Source of the DNA: DASQFQ01 sp963722815
GTDB taxonomy: Bacteria > Actinomycetota > Thermoleophilia > Solirubrobacterales > Solirubrobacteraceae
Assembly: GCA_963722815.1 (NCBI GenBank)
Contig: CAVROM010000016.1
Location: 34,859 to 98,858 of the forward strand
DNA: 64,000 nucleotides
Direction: 5' to 3'
The translations under genes and the position numbers were made by a program. Positions 9,353 to 16,937 of the stretch are shown piece after piece (position 1 is the stretch's first letter; each line of letters opens with the position of its first letter). The notes under the pieces were generated by a model. It was given only the letters and a program-made list of their open reading frames with translations. It was not told the DNA's origin and did no database searches.

Positions 9353-10074
9353 TCTGCGAGCACCACCACTACGGCGACAAGCACTCGCAGTTCGGCGAGC
9401 TGTTCCTGCCCGCCGAGGACCATCCCCACCCGCCCCCGTATCCGGTCGCGGTGCTCCTGCACGGCGGGTTCTGGAAGGCGCAGTACGGCCGCAAGCTGAT
9501 GCACCCGCTGTGCCGTGACCTCGTCGGGCGCGGCTGGGCGGTGTGGAACCTCGAGTACCGGCGGCTGGGCCGGCAGAGCGGCGGCGGCTGGCCGGCGACC
9601 TTTGACGATCTCGACGCCGGCATCGACCACCTGCGCGTGCTGCAGGCGCCGCTCGACCTCACGCGCGTGATCACGATCGGCCACTCCGCGGGGGGCCACC
9701 TCGCGGCGCTCGCCGCGACCCGCGACGGGCCGAGCGTGCAGGTCACCGGTGTGGTGTCCCAGGCGGGGGTGCTGGACCTCGAGCGCGCGTGGGAGTGGCG
9801 GCTCTCGGGCGGCGTCGTGCGGCGGCTGCTGGGCGGCACGCCGGAGCAGTACCCCGAGCGCTACGCCGCGGCCTCACCCGCGGCACGGCTGCCGCTCGGG
9901 GTGCCCGCGCTGTTGACACACGGCGGCAGGGACGACACCGTCCCGCCCGCGATGAGCAAGGCTTTCCAGCAGGCCACCGGCTGCGACCTCGTGCTGCTCC
10001 CCGACGAGGACCACTACGGACACCTCGATCCCCAGAACCCGTTGTGGAAGGCGGTGGTCGATTGGCTCCCATGA
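9349..10074 (+). CDS. Alpha/beta hydrolase, probable kynurenine formamidase (AFMID type)
   Basis: A 241-aa protein from a TTG overlapping the upstream TGA (TTGA). It has the oxyanion motif HGGFW (like HGGYW of animal-type arylformamidase) at about residue 35, the nucleophile elbow TIGHSAGGHLA (serine about 111), an acid in GGRDDTVPP and the catalytic His in DEDHYGHL. Known AFMID enzymes hydrolyse N-formylkynurenine to kynurenine and formate. The assignment rests on these motifs and on the kynureninase gene that follows with a 4-bp overlap. Confidence 0.82.
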   Translation: MICEHHHYGDKHSQFGELFLPAEDHPHPPPYPVAVLLHGGFWKAQYGRKLMHPLCRDLVGRGWAVWNLEYRRLGRQSGGGWPATFDDLDAGIDHLRVLQAPLDLTRVITIGHSAGGHLAALAATRDGPSVQVTGVVSQAGVLDLERAWEWRLSGGVVRRLLGGTPEQYPERYAAASPAARLPLGVPALLTHGGRDDTVPPAMSKAFQQATGCDLVLLPDEDHYGHLDPQNPLWKAVVDWLP

Positions 10075-11264
10075 GCCGCGACGAGGCCACCGCGCTGGAT
10101 GAGGCCGATCCCCTCCGGGCCTTCCGTGACCGGTTCGTCGACGATGATCCGTCGCGGATCTACCTGGACGGCAACTCGCTCGGCCGCCTCCCGCTGGCCA
10201 CGCGCGACCGGCTCGCCGCCACCGTCGCGCAGTGGGGCAGCGAGCTCGTCTCGGGCTGGCACGACTGGATCGACGCGCCCGCGCGGGTCGGCGACCTGCT
10301 CGCCGAGCACGTCCTCGGCGCCCGCCACGGCGAGGTGATCGCCGGCGACTCGACCACCGTCAATCTCTACAAGCTGTGCGCCGCCGTGCTCGACGAGCGC
10401 GAAGGCGCGATCGTCACCGACCGCGGCAACTTCCCCACCGACCGCTACGTGCTCGAGGGGCTCGCCGTCCGCAGCGGCCGCGAGCTGCGGCTCGTCGACA
10501 CGCCCGAGCAGGCGGCGCGGGAGGACGCGGCGCTGGTGGTGCTCTCGCACGTCGGCTACCACTCCGGCGAGATCGCCGACATGGCCGCGCTGACCGCTCC
10601 GCACGTGGTCTGGGACCTCTCGCACTCCGCGGGCGCGATCCCCGTCGACCTCAACGCCAACGGCGTCGAGCTCGCGGTCGGCTGCACCTACAAGTACCTC
10701 AACGGCGGCCCCGGCGCGCCCGCCTATCTCTACGTCGCGCAGGAGCGCCAGACGCAGCTGCGCTCGCCGATCTGGGGCTGGTTCGGGCAGCGCGACCAGT
10801 TCGCGATGGAGCGCGACTACGACCCGGTCGACGGCATCGGGCGCTTCCAGGCCGGTACGCCGCCGATCCTCGCGCTCGCCGCCGTCGAGGAGGGCGTGAA
10901 GCTGACCGCCGAGGCGGGGATCGCCGCGATCCGCGCCAAGTCCACCTCCCTCACCGAGCTGATCGTCGCGCTCCACGACGCGTGGCTCGCCCCGCTGGGC
11001 TTCGGCCTCGGCTCACCGCGCGACCCCACCCGCCGCGGCTCGCACGTGTCCGTCACCCACCCGCAGGCGTGGCAGATCAACGTCGCGCTGATCGAGCGCG
11101 CGAACGTCGTCCCCGACTTCCGCGGCCCCGACGCGATCCGGCTCGGCGTCGCACCGCTCTACACCAGCCACGCGGACGTCTGGGACGCGCTCGACCGCCT
11201 GCGCGCGCTGGTCGATCGCGGCGAGCACGAGCTCGTCGATGCGGCGCGCGGGCGGGTGACCTAG
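10071..11264 (+). CDS. kynU: Kynureninase
   Basis: A 397-aa PLP enzyme that cleaves kynurenine to anthranilate and alanine. It shows IYLDGNSLGRLP (about residue 25), GDSTTVNLYKL, TDRGNFPTDRYV, WDLSHSAGAIPVDL with the PLP aspartate, and the PLP-lysine motif CTYKYLNGGPGAPA (about residue 208). The C-terminus has RGSHVSVTHPQA and IRLGVAPLYTSH. ATG overlaps the formamidase stop (ATGA). No tryptophan 2,3-dioxygenase is in the window, so the upstream step must be encoded elsewhere or kynurenine is imported. Confidence 0.95.
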   Translation: MSRDEATALDEADPLRAFRDRFVDDDPSRIYLDGNSLGRLPLATRDRLAATVAQWGSELVSGWHDWIDAPARVGDLLAEHVLGARHGEVIAGDSTTVNLYKLCAAVLDEREGAIVTDRGNFPTDRYVLEGLAVRSGRELRLVDTPEQAAREDAALVVLSHVGYHSGEIADMAALTAPHVVWDLSHSAGAIPVDLNANGVELAVGCTYKYLNGGPGAPAYLYVAQERQTQLRSPIWGWFGQRDQFAMERDYDPVDGIGRFQAGTPPILALAAVEEGVKLTAEAGIAAIRAKSTSLTELIVALHDAWLAPLGFGLGSPRDPTRRGSHVSVTHPQAWQINVALIERANVVPDFRGPDAIRLGVAPLYTSHADVWDALDRLRALVDRGEHELVDAARGRVT

Positions 11265-11491
11265 TGCTCGTACTGGAAGAACATCCGCATGTCGCGCACG
11301 CGCTGGTGCTCGCCCATGGTGACGAGCCTGCGCTCGACCGGGGTCAGCGTGTCCTCGAGCACCGTGATCAGCACGTCGGTGCCCGCCCACTGCGTTCGCG
11401 TCCTGGTCGGCCCGCGGCCCAACTGCTCCTTGTCGACGCGCACCATCTCGCGGGAGACCTCCGCCAGCACGCTCTGCTGCCCTTCCTCCAT
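11261..11491 (-). CDS. DUF2294 family protein
   Basis: A 76-aa protein matching DUF2294: REMVRVDKEQLGRGPTRTRT, GTDVLITVLEDTLTPVERRLV, and a C-terminal RDMRMFFQYEH. The family's function is poorly known. It is shorter at the N-terminus than typical members (about 110-130 aa), and the same frame stays open upstream for about 25 codons, so a non-ATG start further up is possible. It converges on kynU with a 4-bp overlap. Confidence 0.65.
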   Translation of the reverse strand: MEEGQQSVLAEVSREMVRVDKEQLGRGPTRTRTQWAGTDVLITVLEDTLTPVERRLVTMGEHQRVRDMRMFFQYEH

Positions 11492-11569
11492 CAGGTCCTT
11501 CGCCGCAGCTGTGTCCTGTCGCGGAGCGCCTGAAGGTGACCTGCACCGGGCTGACCTGCCCGGTGGACG

Positions 11570-12286
11570 CTACCGCCCGTAGCGGTCCTTGGAGATGACG
11601 AGCTGCTCGGGCAGCGCGACGCGCGGCGGCGGCGACGGGTCGGCGACGACCGAGACCGTCTCGGCCACCGAGTGCGTGAGCGAGATCTCCGTGCCGCCGA
11701 GCTCGATCGTGATCTCGTCGTCGCCCGGGGCCACGAACGTGCCCTCGAGCCCCGGCTCGACGCCGCGATCGTGGAGGTAGTGGAGGAGCTCCTCGGCCTC
11801 GTTCTCGAAGCGCAGGATCCGGATCGTCGCGCCGGGCTCGCAGTCGGCGAGCGGCACGCCGTCGATGCGGCTGCCGGTGTTGATCGGGTGGCCGTGCGGG
11901 CAGGTCTTGGCGTCGCCGATCGCGGCGAACATCCGCTCCTCGAGCACCGGCGACATCGCGTGCTCGATCCGCTCCGCCTCCTCGTGCACCTCGTCCCACG
12001 GGATCCCGAGCACGTCGGTGAGGAAGCGCTCGATCATCCGGTGGCGGCTCACGATGTGCTCCGCGTGCTCGCGGCCGGAGTCGGTGAAGGACAGCGCGCG
12101 GTCGGTGCCGCGCGTGATGTAGCCGTCGCGCTCGAGCCGCCCGATCATCTCGTGGACGGTCGGCGCGGACAGCTGCATGGCCCGGGCGATGTTGGCGCCG
12201 GTCATCGGCAACCCCGCCTCGTAGAGCCAGAAGATGGTCTCGAGGTACTCCTGCTCAGCGACGGTGGCCTGGGACTCGGCGGACAT
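11570..12286 (-). CDS. DtxR/IdeR-type metal-dependent transcriptional regulator
   Basis: A 238-aa three-domain metalloregulator. The winged HTH covers about residues 1-75 (GANIARAMQLSAPTVHEMIGRLERDGYI), then the metal-binding dimerisation domain with HRMIERFLTDVLGIPWDEVHEEAERIEHAMS and CPHGHPI, then a FeoA/SH3-like C-terminal domain (about 150-225). Such proteins repress iron- or manganese-responsive genes when metal-loaded. No metal-uptake gene lies beside it, so its targets are elsewhere. It starts 97 nt downstream of the LysR gene's promoter side, on the same strand after the LysR stop's far end. Confidence 0.9.
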   Translation of the reverse strand: MSAESQATVAEQEYLETIFWLYEAGLPMTGANIARAMQLSAPTVHEMIGRLERDGYITRGTDRALSFTDSGREHAEHIVSRHRMIERFLTDVLGIPWDEVHEEAERIEHAMSPVLEERMFAAIGDAKTCPHGHPINTGSRIDGVPLADCEPGATIRILRFENEAEELLHYLHDRGVEPGLEGTFVAPGDDEITIELGGTEISLTHSVAETVSVVADPSPPPRVALPEQLVISKDRYGR

Positions 12287-12296
12287 GTTTGTGATC

Positions 12297-13190
12297 CTAG
12301 TCCAGCGCCTCCATCCGCTTCGCAGCCAGCTCCATGAACGCGCGCGTGGCGGGCGAGAGGTGGGCGTTGCGGCGCGTGACGAAGGCGAACGTGTCGGTGA
12401 TCGGCGGGTCGAAGCCGACGTGGTGCAGGCGCCGCCCGAACGCGCGGCCGAGGGCGACCCGGCGGGTCCCGATCGTGTCCCCGAGCCCGCGCAGCGCGAG
12501 ATCGAGGGCGGCCTCGACGTACTCGACCTCGATCTGCGGCTCGATCGTCACGCCGGCCCGCTGCGCGCGCTCGGCGAGCTGGCGGCGCGTCGGGTCGTCG
12601 GAGCCGAAGCGCGCGTCGTAGAGGATCAGCGGCGCCTCGGCGAGCCGCTCGATCGTCATCGGCTCCTTCACGCGCTCGGGGTCCTTGGAGAGGTAGAGCA
12701 GCTCGTCGTCGATCGCCGGGCGCACGTCGAGGCCGCGGTCGTCGATCGGGAGCACGATCAGGCCGCCCTCGAGCCGGCCGTCGCGCACGGCCTCGGCGAC
12801 CTCCGAGGAGTTCTGGCCGATCAGCCGCACGCGCACGTTCGGGTAGCGCTTGCGGAAGTCCTGGACCAGATCGGAGAGCAGGTAGTAGGGCGCGTTGCCG
12901 AACGTGCCGAACGTCGCTGTGCCGCTCTCGAGCTCGCGCACCTCGCGCACCGAGTCGCGCGCCTCCTGGGCCGCCGCGAGCGTGCGCTCGGCCTCGGGGC
13001 GGAAGAGCCGGCCGGCCTCGGTGAGCTCGAGCCGGCGGGCGCGGACGAACAGCGGCGCACCCAGCTCGGCCTCCAGCCGGCGGATCTGCTCGGACAGGCT
13101 CGGCTGGGCCATGTGCAACGCTGCGGCGGCCGCTGAGAAGGTGCGATGGTCGGCTGCGGCGAGGAAGTATTCGAGCTGCTGGAGTGTCAT
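12297..13190 (-). CDS. LysR-type transcriptional regulator
   Basis: A 297-aa LTTR. The N-terminal winged HTH begins MTLQQLEYFLAAADHRTFSAAAAALH and contains AQPSLSEQIRRLEAELG; the periplasmic-binding-like co-inducer domain follows, with FGTFGNAPYYLLSDLVQDFRKRYP (about residue 93) in the expected place. The effector is unknown. It is divergent from a 36-aa membrane ORF (13261) and an EamA exporter (13421), which are the likely targets by usual LTTR logic. A perfect TTGAC/GTCAA inverted repeat lies in the intergenic region. Confidence 0.9.
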   Translation of the reverse strand: MTLQQLEYFLAAADHRTFSAAAAALHMAQPSLSEQIRRLEAELGAPLFVRARRLELTEAGRLFRPEAERTLAAAQEARDSVREVRELESGTATFGTFGNAPYYLLSDLVQDFRKRYPNVRVRLIGQNSSEVAEAVRDGRLEGGLIVLPIDDRGLDVRPAIDDELLYLSKDPERVKEPMTIERLAEAPLILYDARFGSDDPTRRQLAERAQRAGVTIEPQIEVEYVEAALDLALRGLGDTIGTRRVALGRAFGRRLHHVGFDPPITDTFAFVTRRNAHLSPATRAFMELAAKRMEALD

Positions 13191-13202
13191 AGGTTCTTCC
13201 TA

Positions 13203-13218
13203 TTGACCTAGTAGTCAA
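13203..13218. promoter_or_regulatory. Candidate LysR operator, TTGACCTAGTAGTCAA
   Basis: A 16-bp inverted repeat with perfect 5-bp arms (TTGAC and GTCAA) lies 13 bp upstream of the lysR start, between it and the divergent small ORF. Position and dyad symmetry fit an LTTR autoregulatory site. It does not fit the T-N11-A rule exactly. Confidence 0.45.
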
Positions 13219-13260
13219 CAAAGCCTACAGCGATGGCGCACAATGTCCGATCATGTTCTC

Positions 13261-13371
13261 ATGATCACTCTCATCGCCATCACCGGCGGCCTGATGGTGG
13301 TCGGCGCACTCGCCAACAAGTACGGGGTCGATACGCGCCCCGGCTTTGACGAGCGCCGTCCGCTCAGCTAG
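13261..13371 (+). CDS. 36-aa small membrane protein
   Basis: ATG 13261 to TAG 13371 encodes one hydrophobic segment (ITLIAITGGLMVVGALAN) followed by KYGVDTRPGFDERRPLS. The charged tail NKYGVDTRPGFDERR looks like a family trait of tiny actinobacterial membrane proteins, as far as I recall. Function unknown. It sits between the divergent lysR and the EamA transporter on the same strand as the latter. Confidence 0.55.
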   Translation: MITLIAITGGLMVVGALANKYGVDTRPGFDERRPLS

Positions 13372-13420
13372 CCCCCCGTGATCTCCCACATCACCTCCGG
13401 AGCCTCTCCCGCTTAGTCGT

Positions 13421-14359
13421 ATGAACCGCGAGCGCGAGGGGCTCCTGTTGTGTCTGCTGTCGGCCGCCGGCTTCGCCGCGATGCCGATCTTCGCCCGCCA
13501 GGCCTACGCCACGGGCATCGAGCTGACCCCGCTGCTCGCCCTCCGCTTCGTCATGGCCGCGGCCATGCTGTGGGCGCTCGTGCTGCTGCGCCGCCGCCCC
13601 TTGGGCTCGCCGCGCGGCCTCGCCCTCGGCGCCGCGCTCGGCTTCGGTGGCTACGCCCTCCAGGCCGGTCTCTACTTCGGCGCGATCCAGCGCATCGACG
13701 TCGGGCTCGCGTCGCTGCTGCTCTACGCCTACCCCTCGTTGGTCACGCTCGCCGCCTTCGCGCTGCGCCGCGAGTCGCCGACCCGCCGCAAGCTGGGCGC
13801 GCTCGCGCTCGCCTCGAGCGGCGTCATCCTCGTGCTCGCCGGCGGCGGCACCGGCTCGATCGATCCGCTCGGCGCCGCGATGGCGCTCGCCTGCGCCGGC
13901 TTCTACACCGTCTTCATCCTCGGCTCCGAGCGCGCGTCGGCACAGGTCCCCGCCGTGCCGTTCGCTGCGAGCGTCGCCACCGGCGCCGCGGTGACCTTCG
14001 CGATCGCGGCCTTGTTCACCGGCGGTGTGCACGCGAGCGGCGAGGGCGTGGTCTGGGCCGCGGTGATCGCGCTGGTCTCGACCGTGATCCCGATCGTGCT
14101 CTTCACCGCCGGCCTCGCGCGCGTCGGCGCCTCCACCACCGCGATCGCCTCGGCGGTCGAGCCCGCGCTGACGGTCGCGCTCGCCTGGCTCGTGCTCGGC
14201 GAGACGCTCGGCCCGCTCCAGCTCGCCGGCGGCGCGCTGGTGCTCTCCGCCGTCGTGCTGCTGCAGCTGCGCCCGCGTGCCACGATGCTGCGATGGCGTA
14301 CGTCGTCTCGGCCCGCTGGTTGGCGCACGAGGGTCGCGAGGAGCGGGTCACCGAGCTGA
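13421..14359 (+). CDS. EamA/DMT-family transporter
   Basis: A 312-aa inner-membrane permease with ten predicted helices in two EamA repeats (about residues 8-140 and 150-285). The repeats begin LLCLLSAAGFAAMPIFARQAYATG and LGAAMALACAGFYTVFILG. Family members export metabolites and amino acids. The last 20-odd residues (from about LRPRATMLRW) overlap the start of the next gene by 67 bp and are not membrane-like. Divergent to lysR, which may control it. Confidence 0.87.
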   Translation: MNREREGLLLCLLSAAGFAAMPIFARQAYATGIELTPLLALRFVMAAAMLWALVLLRRRPLGSPRGLALGAALGFGGYALQAGLYFGAIQRIDVGLASLLLYAYPSLVTLAAFALRRESPTRRKLGALALASSGVILVLAGGGTGSIDPLGAAMALACAGFYTVFILGSERASAQVPAVPFAASVATGAAVTFAIAALFTGGVHASGEGVVWAAVIALVSTVIPIVLFTAGLARVGASTTAIASAVEPALTVALAWLVLGETLGPLQLAGGALVLSAVVLLQLRPRATMLRWRTSSRPAGWRTRVARSGSPS

Positions 14360-14583
14360 TCGGCGAGCTGGGCCCCGCCTCGCGCGCCGAGCCCGGCTGC
14401 CTCACCTGGCTCCCGCACCGCTCGATCGCGGAGCCGCGGCTGTTCTGGCTCTACGAGGAGTACGCCGACGCAGCCGCGTACGAGGCGCACCAGGCGACCG
14501 AGCACTTCACCCGGCTGGTGAAGGACGAGGCGATCCCGGAACTGCTCGAGTCGCGCGAGCGCGAGTACTTCGTGAGGTTGTAG
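14293..14583 (+). CDS. Antibiotic biosynthesis monooxygenase (ABM) domain protein
   Basis: A 96-aa single-domain ferredoxin-like fold: MAYVVSARWLAHEGREERVTEL, EPGCLTWLPHRS, LYEEYADAAAYEAHQATEHF. These are the conserved positions of ABM/quinol monooxygenase proteins (YgiN-like), which act as dimers on quinols or polyketides. The substrate is unknown. It overlaps the 3' end of the transporter gene. Confidence 0.8.
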   Translation: MAYVVSARWLAHEGREERVTELIGELGPASRAEPGCLTWLPHRSIAEPRLFWLYEEYADAAAYEAHQATEHFTRLVKDEAIPELLESREREYFVRL

Positions 14584-14604
14584 GCGCGGCGGACGGCAAA
14601 CTGC

Positions 14605-14773
14605 GGCTGGGTAGGAAGGGGTTCGGACGAATAAGTGCGACCTAGAGCGCATTCCGGAGCCCGCGGTCGCAGTTGTTCGTCCCTGAGACGCTACGACGCA
14701 TTTCTGCGACCGCACCGCCAACTCGGCGGTCAAGAGCGCAGAAATGCGTCCCGAACCCGCCTCCTACCCAGCC
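14605..14773. repeat. Nested inverted-repeat element (three-stem palindrome)
   Basis: Outer arms 14605-14626 and 14751-14773 are near-perfect inverted repeats. Inside lie two further hairpins: 14625-14642 with 14665-14682 (18 bp, two or three mismatches), and 14695-14708 with 14737-14750 (14 bp, perfect), the latter with an inner ACCGCC/GGCGGT stem. The whole non-coding segment between the ABM gene and the pentapeptide gene could fold into a three-way junction, as a REP/MITE-like sequence or a structured RNA. The two hairpins resemble each other in sequence. Confidence 0.6.
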
Positions 14774-14798
14774 CGCCGTTGAAGTTCGCCCCGCAGCC

Positions 14799-15329
14799 TC
14801 AGTCCTCGATCAGCTCGATCTCGAGCGCCCCGGCGAACGACGGCGCGAGCTCGACCACGTCATCCCACCGCATCCGCGTCCCGCGCAGGCTGAGCGCGCC
14901 GCGGAGCCCGGCCAGCCGGCAGCCGTCCAGCGTCGCGCCCTCGAGCCGCGCCTCGCGCAGCTCGACCTCGGTGAGGTCGCAGCGCTCGAAGCGGGCGCCG
15001 CGCAGGTCGGCGCCCGAGAAGTCGGCGCCGGTGAGCACGCAGTCGCGAAAGATCGCGCCCTCGATCCTGGCCGAGCGCAGGCTCATCAGGTCCGCTCGGC
15101 AGTCCTCGAACAGCACGTGCAGCCCGGTCGAGTCGCGCAGGTCGAAGCCGGTCAGGCGGCAGCCGCGCAGCTCGACCACGCGCCACTCGCTGTAGGGCGC
15201 CTCGGCGTTGGCGAGATCGACATCGCGCAGCCGCGTGTCCTTGAGGATCCAGCGGCGCTGGGTCGTGCCCGTCAGGTCTCGCTCGCCGTCCCAGTCCTCC
15301 ACGCGGCCGGAGTCTAGGATCGGGCGCAT
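14799..15329 (-). CDS. Pentapeptide-repeat protein
   Basis: A 176-aa protein from ATG 15329 (MRPILDSG). From about residue 45 it is built of A(D/N)LxX-like five-residue repeats, for example LRDVDLANAE, LTGADFSGADLRGARF, LTEVELREARLEGATL, which form a right-handed quadrilateral beta-helix. Function unknown; some relatives mimic DNA and protect gyrase. Its start codon and that of the divergent DNA ligase share the same CATG, so neither can have a normal leader. Confidence 0.85.
   Translation of the reverse strand: MRPILDSGRVEDWDGERDLTGTTQRRWILKDTRLRDVDLANAEAPYSEWRVVELRGCRLTGFDLRDSTGLHVLFEDCRADLMSLRSARIEGAIFRDCVLTGADFSGADLRGARFERCDLTEVELREARLEGATLDGCRLAGLRGALSLRGTRMRWDDVVELAPSFAGALEIELIED
15315..15320 (+). 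promoter_or_regulatory. Candidate -10 TAGGAT for leaderless ligase mRNA
   Basis: TAGGAT ends 7 nt before ATG 15328, placing the predicted transcription start at the A of the start codon. No Shine-Dalgarno is present, and the hexamer lies inside the first codons of the divergent pentapeptide gene. Confidence 0.45.
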
Positions 15330-16272
15330 GGCCCTGCCGCTCCGCCCGCCCCTCCTCCCCCAGCTCGCCAAGTCGCAGAAGACGCTCCCGCAAGGCGACG
15401 GCTGGGTCTACGAGCCGAAATGGGACGGCTTCCGCTCGATCGCGTTCGTCGACGGCGACAGCGTCCACCTGCAGTCGCGCAACGGCAAGCCGCTGACCCG
15501 CTACTTCCCCGAGCTGAAGTTCCCCGAGGGGCGCTACATCCTCGACGGCGAGATCGTGCGGTTCGACGATCAGGGCCGCCAGGACTTCGACGCGCTCGGC
15601 CAGCGCATCCATCCCGCCAAGTCGCGCATCGACATGCTGGCCGAGGAGACGCCGACGCGCTTCATCGCCTTCGACGTGCTGGCGATCGACGACGAGTCGC
15701 TGCTCGAGCTGCCCCAGCGCGAGCGCCGCGACCGGCTCGAGCAGCTGGTCGAGAAGCCCGTCGACCTCACGCCCGGCTCCGAGGACCCCGCCGAGGCGCA
15801 GCCGTGGCTGCAGGGCGCCGAAGGCGTGGTGGCCAAGCGCCAGGACGCGCCGTACCGGCCAGGCGAACGCGTCGGGATGGTGAAGATCAAGCGCGTGCGC
15901 ACGATCGACGCGGTCGTGCGCGGCTGGCGCGAGGGCAAGGAGCCCGGCACGCTCGGCTCGCTCTCGCTGGCGCTCTACGACGCCAAGGGCAACCTGCGCG
16001 AGGTCGGGCACTGCTCGGGCTTCACCGCGAAGCAGAAGCGCGAGCTGCCGGCCTTCCTCGCCCCCTACGAGACCGGCGAGCGCTTCAGCGCCGAGCCGAG
16101 CCGCTGGAACGCCGCGCGGGAGATGGACGGCGCGGTGGTGCGCCCTGAGCTGGTCGTCGAGGTCACCTTCGACCACACCAGCAACGAGCGCATCCGCCAC
16201 GGGACGAAGCTCCTGCGCTGGCGCGACGACAAGCCGCCGCGCCAGTGCACGATGGATCAGCTCGAGAGCTAG
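15328..16272 (+). CDS. ATP-dependent DNA ligase (LigC-like)
   Basis: A 314-aa stand-alone ATP-dependent ligase. The adenylation domain has EPKWDGFRSIAF with the nucleophile lysine at about residue 32, LDGEIV (motif III), FIAFDVLAID, GVVAKRQD (motif IV) and MVKIKRVRT (motif V). The OB-fold domain follows to the C-terminus. There are no polymerase or nuclease domains, unlike LigD. In actinobacteria such LigC-type enzymes serve in repair and NHEJ-like end joining. No Ku gene is in the window. Confidence 0.9.
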   Translation: MALPLRPPLLPQLAKSQKTLPQGDGWVYEPKWDGFRSIAFVDGDSVHLQSRNGKPLTRYFPELKFPEGRYILDGEIVRFDDQGRQDFDALGQRIHPAKSRIDMLAEETPTRFIAFDVLAIDDESLLELPQRERRDRLEQLVEKPVDLTPGSEDPAEAQPWLQGAEGVVAKRQDAPYRPGERVGMVKIKRVRTIDAVVRGWREGKEPGTLGSLSLALYDAKGNLREVGHCSGFTAKQKRELPAFLAPYETGERFSAEPSRWNAAREMDGAVVRPELVVEVTFDHTSNERIRHGTKLLRWRDDKPPRQCTMDQLES

Positions 16273-16301
16273 GCGCCAAGCCAGGCAGCTTGCCGCCTAG
16301 C
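16268..16301 (+). terminator. Stem-loop after the DNA ligase stop
   Basis: GCTAGGCG (16268-16275) pairs perfectly with CGCCTAGC (16294-16301); an inner AAGC/GCTT stem extends it. It overlaps the ligase TAG. There is no U-tract, as is common for actinobacterial hairpin terminators. Confidence 0.45.
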
Positions 16302-16314
16302 GGGGGGCTGAGCC

Positions 16315-16841
16315 TCAGCGCAGCCGCGCGAGCTTGCGCCGCACCGCCGCCGTCTGGCGCAGCCGTACGGCGTGACGCATCTTCTTGGACGCCGCGACGG
16401 GTGCCGGAGCGGACACCGCCGCGCCCGGCGGGGCGCACAGCGCGTCGGCGAGTAGCGTGGCCTTCGCGGCCGAGTTGGTGTTGTCAGCGAAGACCTCCCA
16501 GCCGGTGAGGGTCTCGTCGACCGCTCTCGACGACCGACATCTTCCCGGGCGTCCCCTCGACCGAGAAGCCGCCCGAGACGACCGTCATCCCGTCCGGGCA
16601 CGGGAGGTCACCCCCCGTTGACCGCGCCCGCGGCGACCTCGAGCGTCCCGATGACCTCGGTCAGCTGCGTCACGTTCACCGGCCCTGCGGGCCCTGCGGG
16701 CCCTGCGCGCCGGGCGCGCCGGTGAGGCCGCGCGTGGCCCGCACCGAGCCCTTGAAGTCGGACTTGGTCAGCGACTTGTTCTTCACATCCTTGCCGGTGA
16801 TCGAACCCCAGCACCACTCCTGGCGTCAGCCGCTTTCGCAT
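16315..16841 (-). pseudogene. Decayed secreted protein with collagen-like GPQ repeats
   Basis: The N-terminus MRKRLTPGVV and the pieces ITGKDVKNKSLTKSDFKGSVR, a short collagen-like GAPGAQGPQGPQG stretch, PVNVTQLTEVIGTLEV, GMTVVSGGFSVEGTPGKM and TLTGWEVFADNTNSAAKATL together match a secreted-protein family I associate with Thermoleophilia. They lie in successive different frames: shifts occur near 16810, 16685, 16615 (a six-base homopolymer) and 16530. The signal peptide/hydrophobic part expected after MRKRLTP is missing. Function unknown. Confidence 0.6.
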
Positions 16842-16937
16842 GACTCCCCCCTCTGTTGAAAGCCGCGTGCCGCCCGAACGCGACGCCTCCCGGCTAATTT
16901 CTTAAACCTGATCGGGATTTGCTACTTTGGCCCGTTC

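Noticed and set aside
8249..14583. Antibiotic biosynthetic gene cluster suggested by kynurenine genes and the ABM monooxygenase
   Set aside because: No PKS, NRPS or tailoring set is present and the ABM gene is with an exporter on a separate unit.
16842..16937. Riboswitch or S-box upstream of sir
   Set aside because: The 96-bp leader shows only a possible promoter; no conserved riboswitch core recognised.
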